Below are positions 52,699-61,823 of a stretch of DNA of 64,000 nt, one piece after another (positions within the stretch are counted from its first letter, which is position 1; each line of letters opens with the position of its first letter). Under the pieces are notes generated by a model. It was given only the letters and a program-made list of their open reading frames with translations. It did no database searches and was not told the DNA's origin. The translations under genes were made by a program, and so were the position numbers. Source of the DNA: Cupriavidus gilardii (lineage in GTDB: Bacteria > Pseudomonadota > Gammaproteobacteria > Burkholderiales > Burkholderiaceae); assembly GCF_008801915.1 (NCBI RefSeq), contig NZ_VZOV01000001.1, positions 310,001-374,000 on the forward strand. Direction: 5' to 3'.

Positions 52699-54300
52699 CT
52701 AGCAGCCGAGCGCCATGCCGTCGCTGCGGGGGTCGTGGGCGCCCTCGATGGTGCCGTCGGCGCCGATGCGGATCGCGCCGGGATGGCCGGCGAGCGGGCT
52801 CTGCGCGGCGATCGGGCTCAGTTCATGGCGGCGCGCGGCCAACTCCCGCATCACCGCGTCGCCGGCATCGGCCTCCAGCTTCAACGTGTCGCGCGTATCC
52901 GAGAACGTCCGGCCAAGCAGAAAGCGTGGGCGCGACAGCGCCGCCAGCGGGTCCATGCCGTAGTCGATCATCCGCGTCAGCACCGCCGCCAGCGTCTGCG
53001 GCTGCCCGTCGGCGCCCTGCGTGCCGTACAGCAGCCGCGGGCGCCCGCCCTGCAGATAGAGCCCGGGATTGAGCGTGTGGAAGGGCCGCTTGCCCGGCCG
53101 CAGCACATTGTGGTGCCGGGGATCGGTGCTGAACGCCGCGCCGCGGTTGTGCCACAGGATGCCGGTGTCGCCGGCGACCACGCCGCTGCCCCAGTCGAAG
53201 TAGACGGTCTGCAGTACGCTGGCACAGCGGCCCTGGCTGTCGACCGCGCCGAGATAGACGGTATCGCCGGTACGGAAGCGGTGCGGCCACGGTAGCGCGC
53301 GCTCGGGCCGGATTGCCGCCGCCATCCGGTCGAGATGCGAGGGCGACAACATCGTCCGTACCGGCACGTCGACGAACTCGGGGTCGGCCACGTGGCGGTC
53401 GCGCTCGATGAACGCCTGCTTTACCGCCTCGACCAGCAGATGGTAGTAATCGGCGCTGCCTTCGGCGACCGTGCGGACGTCGAAGCGGTCGAGTATGCCC
53501 ATGATCTGCAGCGTGGTCACGCCCTGGGTGGGCGGACGCAGGCTGACGAGGTCGCCGCCGCGATACGGCACCGTCAGCGGCGATTCTTCACGGGCCCGTG
53601 TCGCCGCGAGATCGGCCGCGCGCAATGGCGAACCGGCCTCGCGCAGGCCGCTGGCGATGCGTTCAGCCAGTTCGCCTTCGTAGAAGTCGCGGGCGCCGCG
53701 TTCGGCGATCCGGCGCAGGCTGTGCGCCAGCTCCGGCTGGCGGAAGCGCTCGCCGATTTCCGGAATGCGGCCGTCGGGCAGGAACACGCGGGCAAAGCCG
53801 GGCCAGTCCCGCCACTGTCCCGCGCGAAAATCCAGCCAGAAGCGTTGCGACGGCGTGACGGGAAACCCTGCCTCGGCATGTTCGATGGCGCGGTGGAACA
53901 GCGCTTCCCATGAGGTGGTGCCACCCCATGTGTCGCGGCTGAGCCGATAGGCACGGTCCCAGGTATCGACGGTGGCGGCCGTGGTCAGGGCGGCCGCCGG
54001 TCCTCGCGTCGGAATCTCGCCATCGAAGTTCGGCGGGGCGGCGGCCGCCTGGCCGATGCCGGACAGCGTGCGCACCTGGCCTGCGCCGTCGGCAATGACC
54101 CAGAAGGCGTCGCCGCCCAGCCCCGTGAAAGGCGGGTAGGTGACCGACAGCGTCGCGCCGATCGCAATCGCCGCTTCAATGGCATTGCCGCCGCTGCGCA
54201 ATACCTCGCGTCCGGCCTCGCTGGCCAGCGCGTGCGGGCTGGTCACCATGCCGTCGCGGGAGCGCGCCAGACCGGGCGGGGACAACAGGCCGGCGTCCAT
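52699..54300 (-). CDS. ggt: Gamma-glutamyltransferase family Ntn-hydrolase, importer-coupled
   Basis: A 533-residue gamma-glutamyltransferase-like protein, only moderately similar to that at 40315. The self-cleavage threonine is T347 in RTGDTVYLG; GGNAIEAAIAIGATLSVTYPP, GLGGDAF and FDWGSGVVAGDTGILWHNRG are other family landmarks. There is no signal peptide. Its start overlaps the last base of the ABC transporter fusion stop (TGATG), so it is the fourth gene of the importer operon and probably acts in the cytoplasm on what that system brings in. It is convergent with the RidA gene. Confidence 0.88.
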   Translation of the reverse strand: MDAGLLSPPGLARSRDGMVTSPHALASEAGREVLRSGGNAIEAAIAIGATLSVTYPPFTGLGGDAFWVIADGAGQVRTLSGIGQAAAAPPNFDGEIPTRGPAAALTTAATVDTWDRAYRLSRDTWGGTTSWEALFHRAIEHAEAGFPVTPSQRFWLDFRAGQWRDWPGFARVFLPDGRIPEIGERFRQPELAHSLRRIAERGARDFYEGELAERIASGLREAGSPLRAADLAATRAREESPLTVPYRGGDLVSLRPPTQGVTTLQIMGILDRFDVRTVAEGSADYYHLLVEAVKQAFIERDRHVADPEFVDVPVRTMLSPSHLDRMAAAIRPERALPWPHRFRTGDTVYLGAVDSQGRCASVLQTVYFDWGSGVVAGDTGILWHNRGAAFSTDPRHHNVLRPGKRPFHTLNPGLYLQGGRPRLLYGTQGADGQPQTLAAVLTRMIDYGMDPLAALSRPRFLLGRTFSDTRDTLKLEADAGDAVMRELAARRHELSPIAAQSPLAGHPGAIRIGADGTIEGAHDPRSDGMALGC

Positions 54301-56900
54301 CAGGCCACCACCGCTTGCGTTGCCACGCCGGCAGTCGCGTCGCCTTCGCCGCTGCCGTCGCCACCCAGGTACGCCTGCACCAGCGCCGGATCGCGGGCCA
54401 GCAGATCGGCGCGTCCGCTGGCGACCACGCGGCCTTCCTCCAGCACGTAGGCGCGGTCGGCCAGCGTCAGTGCCAGCGCGGCCATCTGGTCGACCAGCAG
54501 GATCGTGAGCGACGCGTCGCGCAGGCGGTCCAGCGACGCGAACAGCTCGTCGATGATCTTCGGCGCCAGGCCCAGCGACGGTTCGTCCAGCAGCAGCATG
54601 CGCGGCTGCGACATCAGGCCGCGTGCGATGGCCAGCATCTGCTGCTCGCCGCCGGACAGCAGGCCGGCGCGCTGATGCTGCCGTTCGCGCAGCCGCGGGA
54701 ATCGCAGCAGCATCGATTCGATGCGGCGCTGCATCTCGCCGCGGCTCAGGCGGCCGGACGGGAATGCGCCCAGCCTGAGATTGTCGAGCACCGACAGCTC
54801 GGCAAAGACCTGCCGGCCCTCGGGCACCAGCACCATGCCCATCGCCGCGATGCGAGCCGCGTCGATGCCGGCGAGGTCGACGCCGTCGAACGCGATGCCG
54901 CCCTGCACCGGGCGGTGCAGGCCCGACAGCGCGCGCATCAGCGTCGATTTGCCGGCGCCGTTCGCGCCGAGCAGCGCCACCATCTCGCCCTCGCGCACCT
55001 GCAGCGCGATGTCGTGCAGCACCGGCGCCGCGCCGTAGCCGGTCCGCAGCGCGTTGACGCCCAGCAGTTCCGCGCCGGCGGCATCGCGCGACACGCGCCG
55101 CGGTGCGGCGGCGGCCGCATTGCCGACGGCCGCCTCGCCGAGGTACGCACGGCGGACCGCGGGATCGGCCCGTACCTCGGCCGGCGTGCCGACCGCCAGA
55201 CGCTGGCCGGCATCGATCACGACGATGCGGTCGGATACCTCCATCACCAGCGACATGTCGTGCTCGACCAGGCCGACGGCGATGCCGCTGTCCGCGATGC
55301 GGCGCAGCAGCCGGCCGAGGCTGGCCTTGTCCTCGCGCGACAATCCCGCGGCGGGCTCGTCGAGCAGCAGCACGGCGGGCCGGGTGGCCAGCGCCCGCGC
55401 AATCTCGACCAGCCTGCGGTCGACGTGCGCCAGATCGGCGGCACTCGCGTCCGGATCGCCGCGATAGCCGCAGGCGCGCAGCAGCGCAAGGGCCTGCTGC
55501 CGAACCGGGGCGGCGGTAAAGCGCGCGGTGCCGAGCAGCGTGCCGAGGCGTCCGCCGCCCAGCGCGAGCGCGACATTGTCGGCGGCGCTGAGGCCGCCGA
55601 ACAGCTGCGAGGTCTGATAGGTCCGCGCAATGCCGTGGCGCGCGCTATGACAGGCGCCGCGCGCGGGCAGCGCGGTGTCGCCCAGGCGCCTGCCGCCTGC
55701 GTGCGGCCGGTAATAGCCGGACAGCATATTGAGCACCGTCGATTTGCCTGCGCCGTTGGGGCCGATCAGGCTGGTCACGGCGCTGTCCGCCACGGTGAAC
55801 GACAACCGGTCGACGGCGCGCACGCCGCCGAATACCATCGACAGCCCGTCGGCCACCAGCGCGCGCCGCGCCGCGGGCTCGCGCACGGGCAGCGGCATGT
55901 CGGCCGCCTCGCGCGATGCCGCGGCAACGGTGCGTCGGGTCCGCAGCCGGCGCAGCAGCGCGGTGGCCACGCCGACGATCCCCTGCGGCGCGACCCACAG
56001 CACCACCAGCAGCAGCATGCCGAAGCAGAGCAGCCGCAGGTTCTCCAGGCTGGACAGCAGTTCCGGCAGCATGCCGACCACTACCGCGCCAATCACCGGA
56101 CCGGCGACGGTGCCGGCACCGCCGATCATCACCGCCAGCACGAACAGGATCGACTGCAGGAAGGAGAACATGCCCGGCGTGACCATGCCCTGCATCGGCG
56201 CGAACAGTCCGCCGGCCAGCCCGGCCAGCGCGGCCGAGAAGGCAAACGCCACCGTACGCACCAGCAGCGGATCGATGCCGATCGATGCCGCAGCGGTCTC
56301 GCTGTCGCGCACCGCCCGCATCGCCGCGCCCCAGCTGCCGCGCGAAATGCGCGCGTAGGCCGCCAGCGAGATGGCCAGCACCGCCAGCGCGATCAGCGTC
56401 AGCGCGCGCTCGCCGCCTTCGACGCCGGGCAGCGAGGGCTGCGCGATGCCCATCAGCCCATTCTGCCCACCGGTCAGCGTGCGCCACTCGACCGCCCCAT
56501 GCTCGACGATGAAGCCGAACGCGATGGTGATCATCGCCAGGCCCGGTCCCTTGACGCGCAGCGCGGGCAGCGCCAGCAGCGCGCCGGTCAGCGCGGCCAT
56601 GACCGTTCCGGCCAGCCAGGCCGGCCAGAACGCCCAGCCGGCCTGGCCGGTCAGGATCGCGACGCTGTAGGCGCCGATCGCGTAGAAGCCGACGTGGCCG
56701 AACGAGATCTGGCCGGTCAGGCCGATCAGCAGGTTCAGGCCCACGCCGCAGATCGCCAGCATCGCGACGCCGGCGATCACGAAGACGAAATAGCCGTTCA
56801 GCATCATCGCGGCGGCCGCGGCGCCAAGCAGCGCCAGGGCCATGGCGCCGATCTGCGGCGGCGTGCCGATGCCGGCAACGAGACGAGCGTGCGCGTTCAT
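54300..56900 (-). CDS. LivM-LivG-LivF fusion: ABC branched-chain-type importer permease and both ATPases
   Basis: One 866-residue protein with three normally separate components. Residues about 1-320 are a LivM permease (GLNLLIGLTGQISFGHVGFYAIGAY, and so on). Residues about 345-590 are a LivG ATPase with Walker A GPNGAGKST and Walker B LLLDEPAAG. Residues about 615-840 are a LivF ATPase with GANGAGKST, LSGGEQQ and LLLDEPSLG. In the LivG part the ABC signature is replaced by LAHVDRR, so one of the two ATP sites may be non-standard. Its start overlaps LivH by four bases and its stop overlaps GGT. The predicted cargo is a branched-chain or other amide-like compound. Confidence 0.93.
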   Translation of the reverse strand: MNAHARLVAGIGTPPQIGAMALALLGAAAAAMMLNGYFVFVIAGVAMLAICGVGLNLLIGLTGQISFGHVGFYAIGAYSVAILTGQAGWAFWPAWLAGTVMAALTGALLALPALRVKGPGLAMITIAFGFIVEHGAVEWRTLTGGQNGLMGIAQPSLPGVEGGERALTLIALAVLAISLAAYARISRGSWGAAMRAVRDSETAAASIGIDPLLVRTVAFAFSAALAGLAGGLFAPMQGMVTPGMFSFLQSILFVLAVMIGGAGTVAGPVIGAVVVGMLPELLSSLENLRLLCFGMLLLVVLWVAPQGIVGVATALLRRLRTRRTVAAASREAADMPLPVREPAARRALVADGLSMVFGGVRAVDRLSFTVADSAVTSLIGPNGAGKSTVLNMLSGYYRPHAGGRRLGDTALPARGACHSARHGIARTYQTSQLFGGLSAADNVALALGGGRLGTLLGTARFTAAPVRQQALALLRACGYRGDPDASAADLAHVDRRLVEIARALATRPAVLLLDEPAAGLSREDKASLGRLLRRIADSGIAVGLVEHDMSLVMEVSDRIVVIDAGQRLAVGTPAEVRADPAVRRAYLGEAAVGNAAAAAPRRVSRDAAGAELLGVNALRTGYGAAPVLHDIALQVREGEMVALLGANGAGKSTLMRALSGLHRPVQGGIAFDGVDLAGIDAARIAAMGMVLVPEGRQVFAELSVLDNLRLGAFPSGRLSRGEMQRRIESMLLRFPRLRERQHQRAGLLSGGEQQMLAIARGLMSQPRMLLLDEPSLGLAPKIIDELFASLDRLRDASLTILLVDQMAALALTLADRAYVLEEGRVVASGRADLLARDPALVQAYLGGDGSGEGDATAGVATQAVVA

Positions 56901-57772
56901 ACCTTGCGTACCTCCGCGCGGCCGAACAGTCCCGCCGGGCGCAGTGCCAGCAGCGCGATCACCAGCGCGAACGTGATGATCTGCGTGTAGCTCGAACCCA
57001 GCGAGGCCGTGATGGCGGCCTCGACCACGCCGAAGATCAGGCCCGCGATCATTACGCCCCAGGCGCTGGACAGCCCGCCGAGAATGGCCACCGCGAAGGC
57101 CTTCAGCCCGAAGACGGTGCCCATGTCCGACTGCACGTTGAACAGCGGGGCGATCAGCACGCCGGCGACGCCGGCCAGCAGCGTCGACACCGCGAAGGCC
57201 GCGGCCACGGTGCGGCGGATCGGGATCGCCATCAGCCGGGCGGCATCGCGGTTCTGCACGACCGCCAGCATCGCCAGCCCCCAGCGGGAATGGCGCAGCA
57301 CGTAGTGCAGCACGCCCGCGAGCGCCAGGCCCACGACCGGAATCAGCAGCTGCAGCGGATAGACGCCGAGGCCGTCGGCCAGCTGCAGCGAGCTTGTGGC
57401 CAGCGGCGACGGCAGGCTGCGGGGCTCGGTGCCGAAGGTCAGCGTGACGACGTTATCGAGCACGATGCCGAGCGCCACTGTGGCCATCAGCCAGGCGTCC
57501 GAGCCGCGGCTGGCGAACGGCCGTACCGCGACGAATTCGATCGCCAGCCCGTACAGCGCGCACAACGCCAACGCGAGCAGCACCGACGCCGCCATCGGCC
57601 AGCCCAGCGTCTGCGCGAAGGTGTAGGTCAAGACCGCGCCGAGCATCATCGAGCTGCCCTGGGCGAAATTGACGGTGGCGCTGACCACATAGGTCAGATG
57701 AAAACCCAGCGCCATCAGCCCGTACATGCTTCCCAGGCCAAGGCCGCTGATCGCGGCGGAGATCCATAACAT
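56897..57772 (-). CDS. livH: LivH-type branched-chain amino acid ABC permease
   Basis: A 291-residue permease with about eight helices. The family start SGLGLGSMYGLMALGFHLTYVVSATVNFAQGSSMMLGA and the cytoplasmic coupling segment AMLAVVQNRDAARLMAIPIRR before the ILGGLSSAWGVMIAG region are as expected. It pairs with the LivM part of the fusion protein to form the membrane channel, and the receptor gene lies 58 bases upstream in the same direction. Overlap of ATGA with the fusion suggests translational coupling. Confidence 0.93.
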   Translation of the reverse strand: MLWISAAISGLGLGSMYGLMALGFHLTYVVSATVNFAQGSSMMLGAVLTYTFAQTLGWPMAASVLLALALCALYGLAIEFVAVRPFASRGSDAWLMATVALGIVLDNVVTLTFGTEPRSLPSPLATSSLQLADGLGVYPLQLLIPVVGLALAGVLHYVLRHSRWGLAMLAVVQNRDAARLMAIPIRRTVAAAFAVSTLLAGVAGVLIAPLFNVQSDMGTVFGLKAFAVAILGGLSSAWGVMIAGLIFGVVEAAITASLGSSYTQIITFALVIALLALRPAGLFGRAEVRKV

Positions 57773-57830
57773 CGTGTGTTCCTCGAGCGGACGTCGTCGG
57801 CGGCCTGGTCCGGCCGCTTCATTCGGTGGC

Positions 57831-59045
57831 TTACTTCGACGCGACCTGTTTGTCGGCGACCGGCACGATGCGGTTGTCGATGAACTGGGCCCAGACGTAG
57901 TCGTTCTCGGTCAGCGCGTCATGCACCTGCGGCGAGAAGGGCTTCAGATAGGTCTTGATCAGGCCTTCGTAGCGATCGATCTGGTAGAAGCCCTGGCGTA
58001 TCGCGTCGCCCTTGGTCGAGCCGGCGCGCTGGATGGCCAGCGCGGCCAGATGCGTGGCGTCGTAGGCGTTGGCGACGCCCACCGCGGGCGTAATGTCGTC
58101 CGGCCCCTTGATGTCGCTGTATTTCGCCTTCAGCGCGTTGACGACGCGCGTGCCGACCGGCGACGGCGCGCCGAAGAAGCTGTAGGTCTGCACGAAGTGA
58201 ACGTTGCGGGCGTTCGGGCCGGCCAGCTCGGTGAAGCGTCCGCCGGCCGGGCCCCAGTGCGAGACCACCGGCACCTTCCACCCCATGCGGTCCAGCGACT
58301 TGACGACCTGGGCCGAAGGGCCGACGTTGCCGACCATCAGCAGCACGTCGGCGCCCGCGGCCTTCAGGCGTCCGAGCTGCGGCACCACGTCGACATCGTT
58401 GGCCTCGAATTTCTCGATGCCGGCCGGCTTCATGCCCTTGGCGGTCAGCGCGGCAACGATGCCCTTTTCGTTGGACTCGCCCCACGGGTTGTTGACCAGG
58501 ATCAGCCCGGGCTTGCTGGCGCCGAAGGTCTTCTGCGCGTACTGCAGCATCGCCTTGTCGACCAGCTCGTCGACCGCGGACACGCGGAACACGAAATTGG
58601 GGTTGGCACCGTTGCGCGTGATCGGCGTGCCGGCGGCCCACGGCCCCATGAACGGCACCTTCTCCTGGTTGGCGATCGGCACGATGGCCATCGATACCGG
58701 TGTATCCAGGCCGCCGAACAGCACCGCGACTTTCTCCTTGTAGATCAGTTCGCGCGCGGCGAGCACGCCCTTGGCGGGATTGCTTTCGTCGTCGCGCCGG
58801 ACAAGCTCGAGCTTGCGGCCGTTCAGCACGCCGCCCTTCGCATTGATCTCGTCGATCGCAATCGTCATGCCGCGCGTCAGCGCTTCGCCGGCGCGTGCCG
58901 ACTGTCCCGTCATCGCCGTGATCAGGCCGATCTTGACGGTGTCGGCCGCCAGCGCCGGCACGGCGGGCAGCGCGCACGCGGCGGTGGATGCGGCGACGGC
59001 GAGCATCAGCGCGCGGCGACGCGGTTGGGGACGGTGGCGGGACAT
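57831..59045 (-). CDS. LivK-type periplasmic amino acid/amide-binding receptor
   Basis: A 404-residue receptor. The signal region (RRRALMLAVAASTAACALPAVPALAA) has an RRR motif but a Sec-type core. The mature protein begins DTVKIGLITAMTGQSARAGEALTRGMTIAIDEINAKGGV and has the type I periplasmic-binding fold of the amino acid/amide family, including DDESNPAKGVLAARELIYKEKV. It feeds LivH and the LivMGF fusion; the pairing with GGT suggests gamma-glutamyl or similar amide ligands, but this is inference. First gene of the four-gene operon. Confidence 0.92.
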   Translation of the reverse strand: MSRHRPQPRRRALMLAVAASTAACALPAVPALAADTVKIGLITAMTGQSARAGEALTRGMTIAIDEINAKGGVLNGRKLELVRRDDESNPAKGVLAARELIYKEKVAVLFGGLDTPVSMAIVPIANQEKVPFMGPWAAGTPITRNGANPNFVFRVSAVDELVDKAMLQYAQKTFGASKPGLILVNNPWGESNEKGIVAALTAKGMKPAGIEKFEANDVDVVPQLGRLKAAGADVLLMVGNVGPSAQVVKSLDRMGWKVPVVSHWGPAGGRFTELAGPNARNVHFVQTYSFFGAPSPVGTRVVNALKAKYSDIKGPDDITPAVGVANAYDATHLAALAIQRAGSTKGDAIRQGFYQIDRYEGLIKTYLKPFSPQVHDALTENDYVWAQFIDNRIVPVADKQVASK

Positions 59046-59375
59046 GGCAGTTCTCCGGATCGGTGCAAGGGGATGGAATTGGCGTCGTCGAAGCGACGGC
59101 CGCCGATGCGATCGCAAGAGGCATGCCACGCGTCGACACGCGAGCGCGATGCCTTGAAGGGAAAGGACCCGCGGATCGCAGACGATCTGGCCCGCATCTT
59201 GCGAACGATTTCGATATCGAGATGATCGCGATCGAAGCCGGTGCGTGCCGCACGAATGCGGTGCGGCCCGCAGCGAAGCGGGGCCAGGGCGGTGCACCGC
59301 GCGCCGCCATTGCCGCGCGGGACGTTCGATGTCGCGCGGATGCCGCGATCGCCAAACCAGGAAAGACACAGGTCG
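59046..59375. promoter_or_regulatory. Divergent intergenic region, liv-ggt operon and deacetylase operon
   Basis: A 330-base divergent region without supported genes. It holds a sigma-54-like element TGGCCCGCATCTTGC at 59188-59202 (GG and GC spaced by ten, two changes from consensus) pointing to the deacetylase gene, and a perfect GATCGCGATC palindrome at 59224-59233, which could be a GntR operator. Both are sequence matches only. Confidence 0.35.
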
Positions 59376-60377
59376 ATGACCCACAATCCGGATTCGCTGC
59401 CGCCGTTCGGCCCGCTGCGCTCGCATGGGCGCTTTCCCTATCGCCCCATTACCGATGTCGACGACTTCGCCTGGCCGGGTGGCGCGCGGCTTGCCGTCTA
59501 TCTCGGCTTCAACATCGAACACTTCGCCTTCGGTGAGGGCCTGGGCGCCAATATCGGACCCGCGTCGCCGCAGCCCGATGTGCTGAACTACAGCTGGCGC
59601 GAATACGGCAACCGTGTCGGCGTCTGGCGCTGCCTGGAGCTGTTCGACCGGCTGCGCATGCCGACCGGCGTGCTGCTCAATACCGCGCTGTACGACCATT
59701 GTCCCGAGGTGCCGGACGCCTTCCTCGCGCGCGGCGACGAACTGATCGGGCATGGGCATACGAACGCGGTGCGCCAGAGCGATCTGGACGAGGCGGGCGA
59801 GCGCGCGCTGCTGCGCCATTGCCGCGACCGCATCGCCGCCCATGCGGGCGAGCCGCCAAAAGGCTGGCTGTCGCCGTGGATCTCGGAGAGCGCGCTGACT
59901 CCCGACTTGCTCAGCGAGACCGGTTACCGCTATACGCTGAACTGGTGCCACGACGATCGCCCGGTGCGGATGGCTACACGCGGCGGGCCGCTATGGTCGA
60001 TTCCCTATCCGCAGGAGCTGAACGACATCCCGATGATCGTCGGGCGGCAGATGGACGGCGCTGCCTTCGCCGACATGATCGTCGACCACTTCGACGAGAT
60101 GCTGGCGCAGGCCAACCACGCCACGCATCCGCAGCCGCTGGTGATGGGGGTCGCGCTGCATCCCTATCTGGTCGGGCAGCCGCACCGGCTGCGCCATCTG
60201 CGCCGGGCGCTCGCGCATATCGCGCGGCACCGCGACGATGGCGAGATCTGGATGACGACACCGGGCGCGATCTGCGAGGCGATGGAGGCTGCGGCCGGCG
60301 AGGCAGACGCCGTTGCGCCAACGTCGATGCCGGCGTCGACGCCAACGGTGACGACCGCCGTGGCGGCCGGAGGGTGA
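59376..60377 (+). CDS. Polysaccharide deacetylase-fold amidohydrolase (allantoinase PuuE-like)
   Basis: A 333-residue protein of the NodB/polysaccharide deacetylase superfamily in the cytoplasmic PuuE-like branch, without signal peptide. It begins RFPYRPITDVDDFAWPGGARLAVYLGFNIEHF, with GHGHTNAVRQSDL and the ELNDIP motif. Close relatives hydrolyse cyclic or linear amides such as allantoin. The usual metal ligands are less clear than in NodB. It is divergent from the liv-ggt operon and four bases before the GntR gene, giving a possible amide-degradation cluster. The C-terminus has an Ala/Thr/Val-rich tail. Confidence 0.85.
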   Translation: MTHNPDSLPPFGPLRSHGRFPYRPITDVDDFAWPGGARLAVYLGFNIEHFAFGEGLGANIGPASPQPDVLNYSWREYGNRVGVWRCLELFDRLRMPTGVLLNTALYDHCPEVPDAFLARGDELIGHGHTNAVRQSDLDEAGERALLRHCRDRIAAHAGEPPKGWLSPWISESALTPDLLSETGYRYTLNWCHDDRPVRMATRGGPLWSIPYPQELNDIPMIVGRQMDGAAFADMIVDHFDEMLAQANHATHPQPLVMGVALHPYLVGQPHRLRHLRRALAHIARHRDDGEIWMTTPGAICEAMEAAAGEADAVAPTSMPASTPTVTTAVAAGG

Positions 60378-60381
60378 CATC

Positions 60382-61152
60382 ATGACGGCTCGTTCGTTGA
60401 ACAAGGCCGGCACCAGGTCCACCGCGAGCAGCGCGAGGACCGCGAGGGCGGTCCACCCGACAGGGCCGGCGGCCGCGGAGCACGCGAGCGCGGAAGCCGA
60501 TACGCGCATCTACCAGGCGATCTTCGACGGCGTGCTGAACCATCGGCTGACGCCCGGCACCAAGCTGCCCGAGCCGGAGCTGTGCCAGCTGTTCGGCGTG
60601 GGCCGGGCGGTGGTGCGGCGCGTGCTGGAGAAGCTGGCGCATGACGGCATCGTGGCGCTGCGGCCCAACAAGGGCGCGGTGATCGCGGAACCGACGCCGG
60701 AAGAGACCGGCCAGATCTTCGAGGCGCGCCGCGCGCTCGAACGCGTGCTGGTCGAGATGGCGGTGGCGCGCGCCACCGCGTCGGACTTGCGCGATCTGCG
60801 CCGGCAGCTGGCCGACGAGCACGACGCCATGCATCGCTTCGACCAGCCCTCGTGGGCGCGGCTGGCAAGCGGCTTTCATCTGCGCATCGCGGCGCTGGCG
60901 CGCAATGCGGTGCTGCAGCGCTATCTGACCGAACTGGTGTCGCGCTGCTCGCTGATCGTCGGCCTGTACGAGCCGCCCGGCCATGCACCATGCGAGCACG
61001 AGGAGCACGCGGCGATCGTCGACTGCATCGAGCAGCGCGATGCGGCCGGCGCGATCGCCAGGATGGATGCGCATCTGCGCGAGCTGGAGCAGCGCATCGA
61101 GACCTCGCGGATGCAGGGCGAGAAGAGCCTGGCCCAGATGCTCGGCCTATGA
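60382..61152 (+). CDS. GntR-family regulator (FadR/FCD subgroup)
   Basis: A 256-residue regulator. After a disordered Ala/Arg/Thr-rich N-terminus, the winged helix spans about 42-105 (YQAIFDGVLNHRLTPGTKLPEPELCQLFGVGRAVVRRVLEKLAHDGIV) and the FCD ligand domain about 115-235, with EARRALERVLVEMA, metal-binding-type His in FHLRIAALARN and EHAAIVDCIEQRDAAGA. Located between the deacetylase and flavin reductase genes; likely represses this cluster and perhaps the divergent liv-ggt operon. Confidence 0.92.
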   Translation: MTARSLNKAGTRSTASSARTARAVHPTGPAAAEHASAEADTRIYQAIFDGVLNHRLTPGTKLPEPELCQLFGVGRAVVRRVLEKLAHDGIVALRPNKGAVIAEPTPEETGQIFEARRALERVLVEMAVARATASDLRDLRRQLADEHDAMHRFDQPSWARLASGFHLRIAALARNAVLQRYLTELVSRCSLIVGLYEPPGHAPCEHEEHAAIVDCIEQRDAAGAIARMDAHLRELEQRIETSRMQGEKSLAQMLGL

Positions 61153-61181
61153 CACACCACCAACGAGGCAGTTGCGCCACC

Positions 61182-61817
61182 ATGGAAATCGATTTCGACG
61201 CCATTACCGAATACCAGCGCTACAAGCTGATGGCCAGCCTGATCGTGCCCAGACCGATCGCGCTGGTCACCACGCTGGGGGCGGACGGCACGGCGAACGC
61301 CGCGCCGTTCTCGATGTTCAACATGCTCGGCGAGGAGCCGCCGATCGTGATGATCAGCATCAACCGGCTGGGTGACGGCGCGCTGAAGGACACCGCCGCG
61401 AATATCGTGCGCACCGGCGAGTTCGTCGTGCATCTGTGCGACGAGCCGATGACGGAACGGATGCACCGCTGCGGCGAGCGGCTGCCGCCCGATGTCAGCG
61501 AGCTCGCGCACGTCGGCCTGACCGCCGCGCCCAGCACGCGGATCGCGCCGCCGCGGATCGCCGAGGCGCCCGTGGCGTTCGAATGCCGGCTGTGGGAGAC
61601 GCTGGAGACCGATAGCCGCCAGATCTTCATCGGCCGCGTGCTGCGCCTGCATGCGCGGGACGGGCTGATCGATACCGAACGCTGGCGCGTGCGGCTGCAG
61701 GACTATTTCCCGGTCGGCCGCTTTGGCGCGAGCTTCTATGTGACGACGCGCGAGCGCTTCTCGCTGGAGCAGGAAGCGGGCAAGCCTGCCGCGTCGACCG
61801 CGATCGACGAGATTTGA
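61182..61817 (+). CDS. Flavin reductase-like FMN-binding split-barrel protein
   Basis: A 211-residue protein of the flavin reductase family. The N-terminus KLMASLIVPRPIALVTTLGADGTANAAPFSMFN is the FMN-binding signature; VMISINRLGDGALKDTAANI and GRFGASFYVTT follow. Members reduce free flavin for a partner monooxygenase or act as single oxidoreductases; no monooxygenase gene is near. It lies 29 bases after the GntR gene and is likely in the same transcript. ATG 61182 is used; there is no strong Shine-Dalgarno. Confidence 0.9.
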   Translation: MEIDFDAITEYQRYKLMASLIVPRPIALVTTLGADGTANAAPFSMFNMLGEEPPIVMISINRLGDGALKDTAANIVRTGEFVVHLCDEPMTERMHRCGERLPPDVSELAHVGLTAAPSTRIAPPRIAEAPVAFECRLWETLETDSRQIFIGRVLRLHARDGLIDTERWRVRLQDYFPVGRFGASFYVTTRERFSLEQEAGKPAASTAIDEI

Positions 61818-61823
61818 CGGGCG

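Noticed and set aside
59188-59202. Firm sigma-54 promoter
   Set aside because: One match with two changes in GC-rich DNA is weak; kept only as a candidate inside the intergenic entry.
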